A stretch of 64,000 nucleotides of DNA, taken from HGM11368 sp051883455 (GTDB taxonomy: Bacteria > Bacillota > Clostridia > Christensenellales > UBA3700). Every line of letters starts with the position of its first letter. Positions within the stretch are counted from its first letter, which is position 1. The notes under the pieces are model-generated. The model was not told where the DNA came from. It searched no databases and saw nothing but the letters and a program-made list of their open reading frames with translations. The stretch lies in NCBI GenBank assembly GCA_051883455.1, contig JBJETT010000005.1, positions 47,412-111,411 of the forward strand, in the 5' to 3' direction. Position numbers and translations under genes: made by a program. Below are positions 48,360 through 58,034 of the stretch, piece by piece.

Positions 48360-51023
48360 TTAGTTTTCTTGCAAATATCTAGTTGCCATACCTTCAGGTT
48401 TAATTCTTGGGTTGATGATATTTGCTTGAGCCGCAGCCAATCTTGCGATAGGCACACGGTAAGGCGAGCAAGATACGTAAGTGAGTCCTACGTTGTGGCA
48501 GAATTCGATAGTCGAAGGGTCGCCGCCATGCTCACCGCATATACCGAGTTTGATATTAGGACGAGTTGCTTTACCTCCGTCGATAGCAATCTTAACGAGT
48601 TTGCCTACGCCGATTTGGTCAAGTCTTGCGAATGGGTCGGACTCAAAAATCTTCTTGTCGTAGTATTCTCCAAGGAACTTGCCCGCGTCGTCTCTCGAGA
48701 AGCCGAAGGTCATCTGCGTGAGGTCGTTGGTACCGAAGGAGAAGAACTCAGCCTCTTTAGCGATTTCGTCTGCGGTCAAAGCAGCTCTTGGGATTTCGAT
48801 CATGGTACCGATATGATATTCCATAGTTGTGTTGTTGTCAGCAAGAATCTTCTCAGCCGTCTTAACAACCACGTCTTTGACGTACTTCAATTCCTTCACT
48901 TCGCCAACGAGCGGAATCATGATCTCAGGCACTACGTTGATACCCTTCTTGCTAACTGCGATAGCAGCTTCGATAACGGCTTGAGTTTGCATCTCGGCGA
49001 TTTCAGGATAAGTTACGCTGAGACGGCATCCACGGTGACCCATCATTGGGTTAAACTCTTTCAAGCCTTCAACGACTTCTTTGAGTTCCTCGAAGCTCAT
49101 ACCCATATTGTTAGCGAGTTCTTGGATTTCTTCGTCCTTGTGTGGCACGAACTCATGGAGAGGTGGGTCGAGGAAACGGATAGTAACAGGTCTACCTGCC
49201 ATAGCCTCATAGATACCTATGAAGTCTTCTCTTTGCATTGGCAAGAGTTTTGCGAGAGCCTTTCTTCTTGCTTCTTCGGTCTTAGACACTATCATCTCTC
49301 TTATTGCAGGGATTCTGTCTTCGGCGAAGAACATATGCTCGGTACGGCAAAGACCGATACCTTCTGCGCCAAACTTCACTGCAACTGCAGCGTCGGTTGG
49401 GTTGTCGGCGTTGGTTCTTACCTTGAGCGCTCTGTACTTGTCGGACCATTCCATAATTCTTGCGAAGTCACCGCTTACGCTAGCCTCTTCGGTCTCAATC
49501 TTGGTGCCGTAAACGTTACCCGTCGAGCCGTCCAAAGAGAGGTAATCTTCGGTGGTGTACTTGACGCCGTCTATGTACAAAATCTTGTTTTCTTCGTCAA
49601 TCTTGAGGTTGGAGCAACCTGCAACGCAGCAAGCACCCATACCACGAGCAACTACGGCTGCGTGAGAGGTCATACCGCCACGAGCAGTCAAAACGCCTTG
49701 AGCGGCATACATACCTTCGATGTCCTCAGGAGAGGTCTCGAGTCTAACCAATACCACCTTTTCACCTGCGGCAGCTCTCTCAACTGCTTCTTCTGCGGTG
49801 AAGGAAATCTTACCGCAAGCAGCACCTGGGGAAGCAGGCAAGCCTGTAGCAATAGGCTTTGCGCTCTTCAATGCTTTTGCGTTGAATTGTGGGTGGAGCA
49901 ATGCGTCGAGTTGTTTTGGTTCAATCTTGAGCAAAGCTTCTTTTTCGGTAATCATACCCTCGTCTACGAGGTCGCAAGCAATCTTGATAGCTGCTCTTGC
50001 GGTACGCTTACCGTTACGGGTTTGCAACATATAGAGTCTGCCCTCTTCGATGGTAAATTCCATATCTTGCATATCTTTATTTTCTTTTTCTAGTCTGTTG
50101 GCAATGGCAACGAACTGCTCGTATACGGCTTTGTTGGTTTGAGCCAAGTGGTCGATAGTCATTGGGGTACGGATACCTGCAACGACGTCCTCGCCTTGAG
50201 CGTTCATAAGATATTCGCCGTACAATCTCTTTTCGCCCGTCGAAGGGTCTCTGGTAAATGCAACGCCGGTACCGGAGGTCTCGCCCATGTTACCGAACAC
50301 CATTGATTGTACGTTTACCGCGGTACCCCAGCTACCAGGGATATCGTTCATACGACGATATACGATAGCTCTTGGGTTGTTCCAGCTACGGAACACCGCC
50401 TTAACTGCTTCGATAAGTTGCACCTTAGGGTCTTGAGGGAATTCTTGACCTTGGTCTTCTTTGTAGAATTGCTTAAATTTAGCGATAAGCTCTTGCAAGT
50501 CCTCAGCGGTAAGCTCGGTGTCGAGTTTTACGCCCTTAGCCTCTTTTAGCTCGTCGATAATCTTTTCAAAAGACGACTTAGAAGAGCCCATAACTACGTC
50601 GGAGAACATTTGTATAAATCTTCTATAGCAGTCGTAAGCAAATCTTGGGTTGCCGGTCTTCTTGGCAAGACCTTTTACCGATACGTCGTTGAGTCCGAGA
50701 TTAAGAATAGTGTCCATCATACCTGGCATTGATGCTCTTGCACCACTTCTTACCGATACGAGGAATGGATTTTCTTCGTCGCCGAACTTCTTACCTGCGT
50801 CAGCCTCAACCTTTGCCAACGCGTCGAAGATTTCTTCAACCACGCTGTCTACGATAGTTTCCCCGTCGTCGTAATACTTGGTGCACGCTTCGGTCGTTAT
50901 CGTAAAGCCTTGTGGTACGGGCATACCCCAAGACGTCATCTTAGCAAGGTTTGCGCCTTTACCGCCGAACAACGCTTTGTTGTCTCCGTCTGCCTCTTTG
51001 AAAAGGTAAACATATTTTGCCAT
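48360..51023 (-). CDS. ppdK: pyruvate, phosphate dikinase
   Basis: An 887-residue PPDK, full length. The ATP-grasp half opens AKYVYLFKEADGDNKALFGGKGANLAKM; the phosphohistidine domain has GGMTSHAAVVARGMG with the catalytic His; the PEP-binding TIM barrel has GLCRTEHMFF, the GHRGCRL strand, and the C-terminal NDLTQMTFGFSRDDAG and CGEHGGDP with the proton-donor Cys. It interconverts ATP, Pi and pyruvate with AMP, PPi and PEP; in anaerobes it works in glycolysis or gluconeogenesis. The start at 51023 is used because GGAGG precedes it. Monocistronic. Confidence 0.97.
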   Translation of the reverse strand: MAKYVYLFKEADGDNKALFGGKGANLAKMTSWGMPVPQGFTITTEACTKYYDDGETIVDSVVEEIFDALAKVEADAGKKFGDEENPFLVSVRSGARASMPGMMDTILNLGLNDVSVKGLAKKTGNPRFAYDCYRRFIQMFSDVVMGSSKSSFEKIIDELKEAKGVKLDTELTAEDLQELIAKFKQFYKEDQGQEFPQDPKVQLIEAVKAVFRSWNNPRAIVYRRMNDIPGSWGTAVNVQSMVFGNMGETSGTGVAFTRDPSTGEKRLYGEYLMNAQGEDVVAGIRTPMTIDHLAQTNKAVYEQFVAIANRLEKENKDMQDMEFTIEEGRLYMLQTRNGKRTARAAIKIACDLVDEGMITEKEALLKIEPKQLDALLHPQFNAKALKSAKPIATGLPASPGAACGKISFTAEEAVERAAAGEKVVLVRLETSPEDIEGMYAAQGVLTARGGMTSHAAVVARGMGACCVAGCSNLKIDEENKILYIDGVKYTTEDYLSLDGSTGNVYGTKIETEEASVSGDFARIMEWSDKYRALKVRTNADNPTDAAVAVKFGAEGIGLCRTEHMFFAEDRIPAIREMIVSKTEEARRKALAKLLPMQREDFIGIYEAMAGRPVTIRFLDPPLHEFVPHKDEEIQELANNMGMSFEELKEVVEGLKEFNPMMGHRGCRLSVTYPEIAEMQTQAVIEAAIAVSKKGINVVPEIMIPLVGEVKELKYVKDVVVKTAEKILADNNTTMEYHIGTMIEIPRAALTADEIAKEAEFFSFGTNDLTQMTFGFSRDDAGKFLGEYYDKKIFESDPFARLDQIGVGKLVKIAIDGGKATRPNIKLGICGEHGGDPSTIEFCHNVGLTYVSCSPYRVPIARLAAAQANIINPRIKPEGMATRYLQEN

Positions 51024-51095
51024 AATAGCCTCCTTATATATAATCATTGTTTTCTCTTTACGTATAGCTTTCTAGTCGTTTTACTATACAACTAC

Positions 51096-51124
51096 ATATT
51101 ACAAGAAAACGAAACTTTTTTCAA
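51096..51124 (-). promoter_or_regulatory. ppdK promoter
   Basis: On the minus strand TTGAAA (51119-51124) and TAATAT (51096-51101), spacer 17; leader of about 65 bases. Confidence 0.65.
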
Positions 51125-51195
51125 GACTTATTTATATAATTTTTAATTAAATAGAAAAAATTGTAAAATTTCCTTTTACAATTTCATGAAATATG

Positions 51196-51732
51196 CTACA
51201 GATTGATTAACATCTCTAAAGAATTGAGCTTGACGCCAAACTCTCTTACGAATACGTGATAGGTAGACCTAAGGTCCTTTACGTCGCATTTATAACCCGA
51301 TAATTCCAAGGTCTTTTTTAGGAATTCTCTCGCCACGTCCCCGCTATTCTCCACGCTACTTTTTAGGCTTTGCAAGGTCTGCAAACTATGTACGTACACC
51401 TCGTGGTCGTACTGCCCTTCCATTTGGGTCTTGTCCAACGTCTCCACCACCGTCATTGCCACGCAATACTTTTCTATGTCTTGGCTCATATCGAAGAAGC
51501 TGTCGTAGCAATCGCAACCTATCAAAGTAAATCTACCGTTTTTGACGGAAAAATTATAGTGACCAAAGCAAAGAGGAGAAGTGGCATATTTCAACTTTGC
51601 CTTAGGCGATTTACAGCCCTTGGCAACAGCAAAAATCTTGCCCTTCTCCGGTGCGTATAGGGTTAGCAACTTGTCGTTGTCTTTATAGTCGGTTGCTCTC
51701 AAACACAAGCAATCCGCATCAAAATATTCCAT
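51196..51732 (-). CDS. recO: DNA repair protein RecO, short form
   Basis: A 178-residue protein whose OB-fold N-terminus is intact (DADCLCLRATDYKDNDKLLTLYAPEKGKIFAVAKGCKSPKAKL). It continues into the helical domain (VETLDKTQMEGQYDHEVYVHSLQTLQSL, REFLKKTLELSGY). Typical RecO has about 240-255 residues and a four-cysteine zinc finger in the second half; here the protein stops shortly after the SGYKCDV segment and the zinc finger is absent. RecO loads RecA on SSB-coated DNA. The gene is where expected, after era and yqzL. Confidence 0.82.
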   Translation of the reverse strand: MEYFDADCLCLRATDYKDNDKLLTLYAPEKGKIFAVAKGCKSPKAKLKYATSPLCFGHYNFSVKNGRFTLIGCDCYDSFFDMSQDIEKYCVAMTVVETLDKTQMEGQYDHEVYVHSLQTLQSLKSSVENSGDVAREFLKKTLELSGYKCDVKDLRSTYHVFVREFGVKLNSLEMLINL

Positions 51733-51942
51733 ACGTCTCCTAATTTTGCGATTTTACATAGATTATTTGCATATTGCAACTACGATATTTGCACAATACA
51801 TTTTATCGGTATCGAACGAACTTCGTTTCCAACGTCTTAGATAATTATATCTCAACCATTTCGTTTCTCGTATTCGAGGCGTCTTCCGGTCTAATTACAC
51901 GGTTAATATTAAGAAATTTTTGATAAGATATATTAGCATATT

Positions 51943-52044
51943 TTATCGCTTATTCTCTTTGCTAATCGCGTTGTACATAAGATAATAATTGACTTGTCCC
52001 GTACTTTCAAACAACTTCCACAACGTGTCTTGTATATCCGACAT
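51943..52044 (-). CDS. yqzL: YqzL-like small protein
   Basis: A 33-residue protein, MSDIQDTLWKLFESTGQVN followed by YYLMYNAISKENKR. It matches the YqzL pattern (W-K-L-F-x-x-T-G-x-x-x-x-Y-L) known from Bacillota, where the gene lies between era and recO, as here. GGGGAGG precedes the ATG by 5 bases. Function unknown. Its presence shows that the era-recO synteny survives despite the 700-base repeat cluster upstream. The 51733-51942 gap shows nothing else convincing. Confidence 0.78.
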   Translation of the reverse strand: MSDIQDTLWKLFESTGQVNYYLMYNAISKENKR

Positions 52045-52124
52045 AGTTCCTCCCCTTGTCTATGTTGTGAGCAAATAAGCAGAATATATACGCCAAGTTT
52101 CAATTATTTTTTTAGTTGTAGCAA

Positions 52125-52758
52125 TTATCGTTGCACCGTGTGCTTTTTGCGATAGCAAAGATCGTGTTTTTTCGCTTTGGCAATCTCAAATATCAATATC
52201 ATTGCGCCGTGTACGTTTTGCGCAAACAAAACAACAAAATAACTTCTCGATTTTAAGTATTTTGTCATTGCGTTGCGTGCATTGGCAATCTCGTGCGTTT
52301 TGTCATTGCGATATTGCGTAGACCAAGGATTTTTGTCATTCCGAGCATTACGTGTAAGGCGTGGGAATCTCATTCTTATAATAAGCCTCCTTTGTGCAAA
52401 GGGAGGTGGCTTGCCGTTTGGCAAGACGGAGGGATTGTTCCCTTATGTCATTGCGAAGCGTTTACAAACGCTGTGGCAATCTCAACCGCGCATAACGACG
52501 CATATCCGCTTACCCCCATTTGACGGTGGAGATAAGTTTATCATTTTCTTTGGGTGCGTAGATGCGAGTAAGGCAAGGAGTACGCGGATTTTGTGCAGGG
52601 AGCATACTCTTTGTATGTGACCAAACAAAAACGTAAGTTACGACGCAGTATTACGACGCATATACACTCCCAAAGCGAGGGGAGCGTACTATGAAAAGTA
52701 CGTGACCGAACGCACCCGCAAACTCGACACAGTATTGCGAAGTATATCCGCCGTCAAA
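52125..52758. repeat. dispersed-repeat cluster between yqzL and era
   Basis: 52125-52376 is a series of degenerate TTGTCATTGCG...GGCAATCTCG units. 52381-52440 is a paired-hairpin unit (GCCTCC/GGAGG then CTTGCC/GGCAAG). 52445-52489 is another TGTCATTGCG...GGCAATCTC unit with an AGCGTTTACAAACGCT hairpin. 52545-52758 is the modular palindromic element, nearly identical to 38641-38853 in its first module, ending CCGTCAAATCA, where TCA is the era stop codon on the minus strand. No gene is seen. Confidence 0.7.
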
Positions 52759-53649
52759 TCAGATGTCTTTGACGTTGTACCCCATCAACCCCACCATACT
52801 AGCACTATCTCTCCAATTCTCTTTGACTTTGACGAAGAGGTTGAGATAGACTTTGGAGTCGACGAGTTTTTCGATATCTTGTCGAGCCATGGTAGATATT
52901 TTCTTTATCATTGAGCCGCCCTTACCTATGACGATAGACTTATGAGCTTGCTTTTCGCAGACTATATCGGCGTCGATGCTCACTAGTCCGTCTTCACGCA
53001 CCTCGTATCTATTGACGGCTACGCAAATGCCGTACGGGATTTCGTCGCCGAGCAAGCGCAACGCCTTTTCTCTCACTATCTCCCCTACCATAAATCTAAT
53101 AGTCTTGTCGGTATAAGAATCGGTATCGTAATACGCCACGCCCTCAGGCAATGTTTCAACCAACTCTCTCATCAACATGTCGCAATTTTTGCCCGTCAAC
53201 GCGCTGACGGGAATAATAGCTTTGACGCCTTGTAGGTCTTTGAGGCTGTCAATCTTTTGTGCGATTGCTTCGGGCTTAACCTCGTCGCACTTGTTGATAA
53301 CGATAAATAGAGGTATCCCGCTACTAGCAAACTTATTGATATATTGCATATCGACGTCGTCGATTTTTTTACTGCACGCAAGCACGTAGATATAGGCGTC
53401 CACGCCTTCCACCGCACTACCCACCGACTTCATCATATATTCGCTGAGCGCGTTTTTCGGTGTATGAATACCGGGGCAATCGGCGAGTACGACTTGATAT
53501 CCGTCGCCGTTAGCTATGCCCAAAATTTTATCTCGAGTGGTTTGCGGTTTCCAACTTACGATAGACACCTTTTCTCCCACCAAAGTATTGATTAGAGTGG
53601 ACTTGCCCACGTTAGGCTTACCCACTACAGATACGAATCCCGATTTCAT
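52759..53649 (-). CDS. era: GTPase Era
   Basis: A 296-residue GTPase. G1 GKPNVGKS (10-17), G3 DCPG (ADCPGIHTP), G4 NKCD, and the C-terminal KH domain with GKGGSMIKKI that binds the 3' end of 16S rRNA. It acts in 30S maturation. It begins 1 base after ybeY, the 16S-processing endonuclease, a pairing that reflects joint function. The stop codon directly abuts a repeat element. Confidence 0.97.
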   Translation of the reverse strand: MKSGFVSVVGKPNVGKSTLINTLVGEKVSIVSWKPQTTRDKILGIANGDGYQVVLADCPGIHTPKNALSEYMMKSVGSAVEGVDAYIYVLACSKKIDDVDMQYINKFASSGIPLFIVINKCDEVKPEAIAQKIDSLKDLQGVKAIIPVSALTGKNCDMLMRELVETLPEGVAYYDTDSYTDKTIRFMVGEIVREKALRLLGDEIPYGICVAVNRYEVREDGLVSIDADIVCEKQAHKSIVIGKGGSMIKKISTMARQDIEKLVDSKVYLNLFVKVKENWRDSASMVGLMGYNVKDI

Positions 53650-53650
53650 T

Positions 53651-54130
53651 TTATCCTCTCACTATTCCCAAACTATTCAAAATTTCTTCTTCGTGCTTTC
53701 TCATCTCGGCCTTATCTTCTTCTTGTATATGGTCAAAGCCGAGCAAGTGCAACAAGCCGTGCAACACCAGATACCCGCACTCTCTTTCGTAGCTGTGACC
53801 GTATTCTTCCGCTTGCTCTTTTGCACGCTTTTCGCACAGCAACAATTCCCCCAGCATCACGTTGCCCGTATCGGGGTTTATATCGTCCAAATGCTCGTCT
53901 TTGCTAAAAGGCAACGGGTGATTTAGAGTGGGAAAACTCAATACGTCTGTCACTTTTTCGATTTGGCGAGTAGTTTTGTTGACATCTTTGATAGTGTCCT
54001 CGTCGACTATACTTATCTCAACTTCCACGTCGTCGGGCATACCGAAATGCTTTAGCGTAGCATAAAAAATCTTATCTACGAAACTCTTGTCAATATTCGA
54101 ATTGACCTCGTCGTACAATTCTATCGGCAT
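53651..54130 (-). CDS. ybeY: endoribonuclease YbeY
   Basis: A 159-residue metalloprotein with the zinc site HGLLHLLGFDH (His124, His128, His134), the UPF0054 signature, and the preceding TDVLSFP strand. It matures 16S rRNA 3' ends and takes part in ribosome quality control. It overlaps the pgpH stop by one base (TAATG) and is followed by era. The cdd and dgkA genes found between ybeY and era in Bacillus are absent. Confidence 0.96.
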   Translation of the reverse strand: MPIELYDEVNSNIDKSFVDKIFYATLKHFGMPDDVEVEISIVDEDTIKDVNKTTRQIEKVTDVLSFPTLNHPLPFSKDEHLDDINPDTGNVMLGELLLCEKRAKEQAEEYGHSYERECGYLVLHGLLHLLGFDHIQEEDKAEMRKHEEEILNSLGIVRG

Positions 54131-55566
54131 TATCTTCTGTCCTTAGCTTTGTTGTAATCTATACGCTTGTGCAACATCGTTGGAATGATATTGCATATAG
54201 TTTGTTTGATGACCACCATATCGTGTATGGTGAGGTCGCAGTTGTCGAACTGACCATCCAACATTTTGTCCTTGATGATACCGCCTATCATCTCGTCGAG
54301 TTCCTCTTCCGAGTTAGGCGCTTTGCTTCTTATCATTGCCTCGCACACGTCGCAAATCATAATGATAGCGCTATATTTGGTGGTAGGCAAGTCGCTGTCG
54401 TAGCGGTATTCGTCCATATCGAGTTCGCCCTCGGTGATGACCTTGGCTTTGAGATAGAAGTACATCACAGGGCTATCGCCGTGGTGCTCGCCCGCCGCCT
54501 TGATGACTTCGTTAGGCATACGGTACTCTTTGAGTATCTCCGTACCGTCGGCAACGTGGCGCGTAATCATGCTTGCGCTCACTTCGGGTATCAGCTCGTC
54601 GTGAGGATTGTATCCGTCCATCTGGTTTTCTACGAAAAAGCGTGGATTTTTTATTTTGCCGATATCATGGAAGTATGCGCACGCTCTTGCCATAAATGGA
54701 TTGAGTCCAATGGCGATAGCGCAGTTTTCAGCCAGGTTGGCAACTATCATCGAGTGGTTGAAGGTACCCGAAGCTTCCTCTCTCAATCTCTTGAGCAGAG
54801 GCTGATTGAAAGAACAGAGCTCCGCCAATTTAAAGTCCGTCCAAATGCGGAATATCGACTCGTATATAGGCAACGTTATCGTAAAGGAAGCAATGCTAAT
54901 CATATTGCCGACAAAAGCTTCCAAAGCCAATTCTATCGAGGCTTTTGCATAACTTAGACCTTGCACCAAGCCTAGCAAAAAGGTAAGAGGTATCATAGCT
55001 ATGGCAATGAGAATAGTGCCCCACGTCAATCTAAATCGTGTGTATCTGCGCCTTATCAAGAATATCATAAATATTCCCGTCAAAGCAGACGAAAACAACG
55101 AAATTATCGTTCCCAAATCCACTCCGCCGTTGACCATAGCGCACAAAAGCAACGAGCCGACGGTAGTGGTAAAGGTGCACATAAGCCCCAGCCTTTGTCT
55201 CAGCATCATAGTGATAATCAAAGAGCTAAATGCTATAGGCATAGAGCCCGGCATACCGAATGCAAAGACGGTGCAGCTAGCCAAAATATTCAAAAACAGC
55301 GTCGGCAAAATAATCAAATTGCCTTTGAGCACACTGCACTCGATATCCTTATCCTTATTGAGGATATATCTTGCGTATACCATCGTGGCAAAGTAGCATA
55401 CGAATATCCCCACCGCCACGGGCAGTACCGTCGACGCCTTTGCCATAGCGGTAATATCTTTGAGCAAAATTGCCGTACCAATCGCCGCGGTAAACAGCGC
55501 CAAAACGATATATACCGCAATATAAGCTACGACAATCCACCTTTCTTTTTGTTTTTCTTCCGTCAT
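54130..55566 (-). CDS. 7TM-HD phosphohydrolase (PgpH family), short form
   Basis: A 478-residue membrane protein. After one N-terminal span (about 11-32) come further hydrophobic segments to about 250, then the cytoplasmic HD domain with SGTFNHSMIVANLAE, the catalytic CAYFHDIGKIKNP and EHHGDSPV motifs. The family hydrolyses cyclic di-AMP. B. subtilis PgpH has about 710 residues with a large extracytoplasmic 7TMR-HDED domain after span 1; that domain is missing here, so ligand sensing from outside is doubtful. It is adjacent to phoH and overlaps ybeY, the standard order. Confidence 0.9.
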   Translation of the reverse strand: MTEEKQKERWIVVAYIAVYIVLALFTAAIGTAILLKDITAMAKASTVLPVAVGIFVCYFATMVYARYILNKDKDIECSVLKGNLIILPTLFLNILASCTVFAFGMPGSMPIAFSSLIITMMLRQRLGLMCTFTTTVGSLLLCAMVNGGVDLGTIISLFSSALTGIFMIFLIRRRYTRFRLTWGTILIAIAMIPLTFLLGLVQGLSYAKASIELALEAFVGNMISIASFTITLPIYESIFRIWTDFKLAELCSFNQPLLKRLREEASGTFNHSMIVANLAENCAIAIGLNPFMARACAYFHDIGKIKNPRFFVENQMDGYNPHDELIPEVSASMITRHVADGTEILKEYRMPNEVIKAAGEHHGDSPVMYFYLKAKVITEGELDMDEYRYDSDLPTTKYSAIIMICDVCEAMIRSKAPNSEEELDEMIGGIIKDKMLDGQFDNCDLTIHDMVVIKQTICNIIPTMLHKRIDYNKAKDRR

Positions 55567-56526
55567 TCAATTCTCCTTAGTTTTTCCGTGTTTTTCATAC
55601 GCGTTGACGATAGCTTGCACCAACGGGTGTCTTACGATATCTTTAGAAGTCAAGTTGACAACTGCTATACCCTTGACGCCTTGCAGAATAGATACGGCTT
55701 CTACGAGTCCGCTCGCCTTGTTGTTAGGCAAGTCTATCTGGGTTGCGTCGCCCGTAACGACTATTTTACTACCCTCGCCCATACGGGTAAGGAACATTTT
55801 CATTTGTTCGCTCGTGGTATTTTGCGCTTCGTCGAGAATGATAAAAGCGCCCGACAGAGTTCTACCTCTCATATACGCGAGCGGAGCAATCTCGATGACG
55901 CCCTTTTCCATCAGTTTGTTGTAGGTTTCTAGACCAAACATCTCTTGCAAGGCGTCGTATAGAGGTCTAAGATACGGGTCTACCTTAGCTCCCAAATCAC
56001 CCGGCAAAAATCCCAATTTCTCTCCCGCTTCCACGGCAGGACGGGTAAGGATAATCTTGTCTACGAGTTTATTTTTGAACGCAACCACTGCCAAAGCCAC
56101 GGCAAGATACGTCTTGCCCGTACCCGCAGGACCCACGCCGAATACGATAGGATTGTCGTTGATAGCCTTGACGTAGGCAGCTTGTCCATAGGTCTTGCAT
56201 TTTATAGGTTTGCCCTTGATAGTCATTGCGACGGTGCGAGTCAGCTCGTCAAACTTATCACTGTCGCCCGCGTCAATCATATCGGTGACAAAATCAATGA
56301 AGTTGCGATTGATATTGTTGCTATGAGCCTTGCTCAACAAGGTTTCTATCACTTCGGCAGCTCTCTCAATACTCTCTTGCTCCCCCGTAATCGTCAAATT
56401 GCTTCCAAATAGCCTGATACCTACCCCAAACTTTTCACGCATGTATTCGAGGTTTTCATCTCTCACGCCGCATAGCGCCATCGTATCTTGCAAATCTTGC
56501 AATTCTAATGTCTTTTCGATAATCAT
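55567..56526 (-). CDS. phoH: PhoH-family ATPase/RNA helicase-like protein
   Basis: A 319-residue PhoH-like protein. The Walker A is GPAGTGKTYLAVALA, Walker B is AFIILDEAQNTT and GDATQIDLPNNKASGL is the sensor region; the N-terminal part has a KH-like GVGIRLFGSNLTITG segment. Family members are P-loop ATPases linked to RNA metabolism. The start at 56526 overlaps the yqfD stop (ATGA) with GGGGAGG just upstream; an ATG at 56541 is an alternative. Confidence 0.93.
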   Translation of the reverse strand: MIIEKTLELQDLQDTMALCGVRDENLEYMREKFGVGIRLFGSNLTITGEQESIERAAEVIETLLSKAHSNNINRNFIDFVTDMIDAGDSDKFDELTRTVAMTIKGKPIKCKTYGQAAYVKAINDNPIVFGVGPAGTGKTYLAVALAVVAFKNKLVDKIILTRPAVEAGEKLGFLPGDLGAKVDPYLRPLYDALQEMFGLETYNKLMEKGVIEIAPLAYMRGRTLSGAFIILDEAQNTTSEQMKMFLTRMGEGSKIVVTGDATQIDLPNNKASGLVEAVSILQGVKGIAVVNLTSKDIVRHPLVQAIVNAYEKHGKTKEN

Positions 56527-57659
56527 TCCTCCCCATACCACACGGGTATTTCTAATTCATAGTATATATCTATTATATATAAATTGTCTAGTCTTTTTTC
56601 AAAATTCCAACTTTCGACGACCTTCCACCCCTCTTCAAACTGTGACTGCATATCAATTTTTGCACTGCTTATACGGCTGTCGATATAATCTCTATCCACG
56701 GTCTTTTCCACGGCTGTAGTTTCGTAGAATATAATCTTTTCTAGGTCGATTTTTATTATATCGCCCGTACTTTTTCGCTCGGTTTGCATCTCGAAATTTT
56801 CAAAAGGAACTTGCTTTTTGCTCTTCCAAGTCAGCCCTCCAATCTTCACTTGATTGGCTATCATACTATTGCCCGTCCTCTCCATAGCGATATATTTGTC
56901 GGGCAAAACCAGTCTACTACTCTTCCACACCTTGCCGTAGACGACTCCCTTGGCTTCGACGGGCTGTTTGACGTTTTGAGGATCGGCGGGGTCTTTGAGG
57001 TCGATATAACCGTCTATGAGCTTTTGTCCCTTGACCACTCTATCGCCCTCTTTGACTAGTGCGCTGCCGCTCTCGACGAAGATTTTGGTTATCACGCAAT
57101 CGTACCTAGCGAATATTGCGTTGTATTGCACCTCGTCTTGCATAGGCTTGTGGGCTTGCTTGACGCTTACGATAAGTCTACTTCCCTTTAGCTCCACGTC
57201 GGCGTAGGCGGCGTAAGAGGTATTCGACAATATCGCTTGCTTGAGAGCGTTGGTATCGACCTTCGATTTGAGGAAAGCCCCTTGATAGCCTTGCTCTACC
57301 AATATGCTTTGCACTTGTTTTTTTAGTTGCGCGTCGTCGCTCACCACGTCCACAGAGTAGCAAAATCTACTTGCGACGAAAATCGCCACAACTACCAAAA
57401 TCCACGAAAAACTCGATACAAGGTGCTCTTTTACAATTTTTTTCCAAGATTTTTTGCGCCTTATCGAGGCTACTCTATATGCTCTTTTTTTGCTATCGAG
57501 TAGCTCTATGCACCTATTGACGTCGTCACCGTACACGACGAAAATTAGTTCCTCTTGCTCTATCCTTGCGTCGAATACGGCAATCTTTTTTTCTCTCAAC
57601 TGGTTGATGAGTCTATAGCAATTGAGTCTATCCGTACATATCACGGCACGCTCTCTCAT
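56523..57659 (-). CDS. yqfD: sporulation protein YqfD
   Basis: A 378-residue bitopic membrane protein. Residues 1-70 are cytoplasmic (INQLREKKIAVFDARIEQEELIFVVYGDD), one span lies near 90-110 (WILVVVAIFVASRFCYSV), and the rest is extracytoplasmic: a POTRA-like part (LKKQVQSILVEQGYQGAF) and the YqfD core ending in YYELEIPVWYGEE. It is made in the mother cell under sigma-E in B. subtilis. It overlaps yqfC (ATGA) and phoH. Its presence supports an endospore-forming lineage. Confidence 0.92.
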   Translation of the reverse strand: MRERAVICTDRLNCYRLINQLREKKIAVFDARIEQEELIFVVYGDDVNRCIELLDSKKRAYRVASIRRKKSWKKIVKEHLVSSFSWILVVVAIFVASRFCYSVDVVSDDAQLKKQVQSILVEQGYQGAFLKSKVDTNALKQAILSNTSYAAYADVELKGSRLIVSVKQAHKPMQDEVQYNAIFARYDCVITKIFVESGSALVKEGDRVVKGQKLIDGYIDLKDPADPQNVKQPVEAKGVVYGKVWKSSRLVLPDKYIAMERTGNSMIANQVKIGGLTWKSKKQVPFENFEMQTERKSTGDIIKIDLEKIIFYETTAVEKTVDRDYIDSRISSAKIDMQSQFEEGWKVVESWNFEKRLDNLYIIDIYYELEIPVWYGEE

Positions 57660-57922
57660 TTGCTCACCTCAAACCTTTCGATATTGCCCTTGATGACGAT
57701 ATCGTTGATGCTACATTCCACCACAGATAGGTTGTTACCAACGATACTGAGTATTTTTTTGTTAACTCGCACCTTGACGTTTTGGGGATTATAAGCCACT
57801 ATACCGCTATGTCCCTCTACCAAAGCGAGGTTGTCGTATACGGTAATTTTTCTATTGAGCACCTCTTCCCCGAGGGTCTTGGACACCAATGCACACAATT
57901 CTTCTTTATAAGCCATATTCAA
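57656..57922 (-). CDS. yqfC: sporulation protein YqfC (YabP/YqfC family)
   Basis: An 88-residue beta-rich protein with the family pattern LNRKITVYDNLALVEGHSGIVAYNPQNVKVRVNK followed by LSIVGNNLSVVECSINDIVIKGNIERFEV. The YabP/YqfC family is restricted to spore formers. It is first in the cluster yqfC-yqfD-phoH-pgpH-ybeY-era and its stop overlaps yqfD (ATGA). Confidence 0.92.
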   Translation of the reverse strand: MNMAYKEELCALVSKTLGEEVLNRKITVYDNLALVEGHSGIVAYNPQNVKVRVNKKILSIVGNNLSVVECSINDIVIKGNIERFEVSK

Positions 57923-58034
57923 GTATATGCCTGATTGCTTGCGTATTTGCTCTATATCTTCTTGTCGAGTGATTATTTCGTTATATCGCTATAATAGCTC
58001 TTCCAACGTCATTGTGAGCCTCAATCTCAACAAT

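Noticed and set aside
48252..50093. A 613-codon open frame on the plus strand opposite ppdK
   Set aside because: It is antisense to the strongly conserved pyruvate phosphate dikinase, has a Cys/Ser/Phe-rich composition without any domain, and no ribosome binding site. It is an artefact of codon bias in ppdK.
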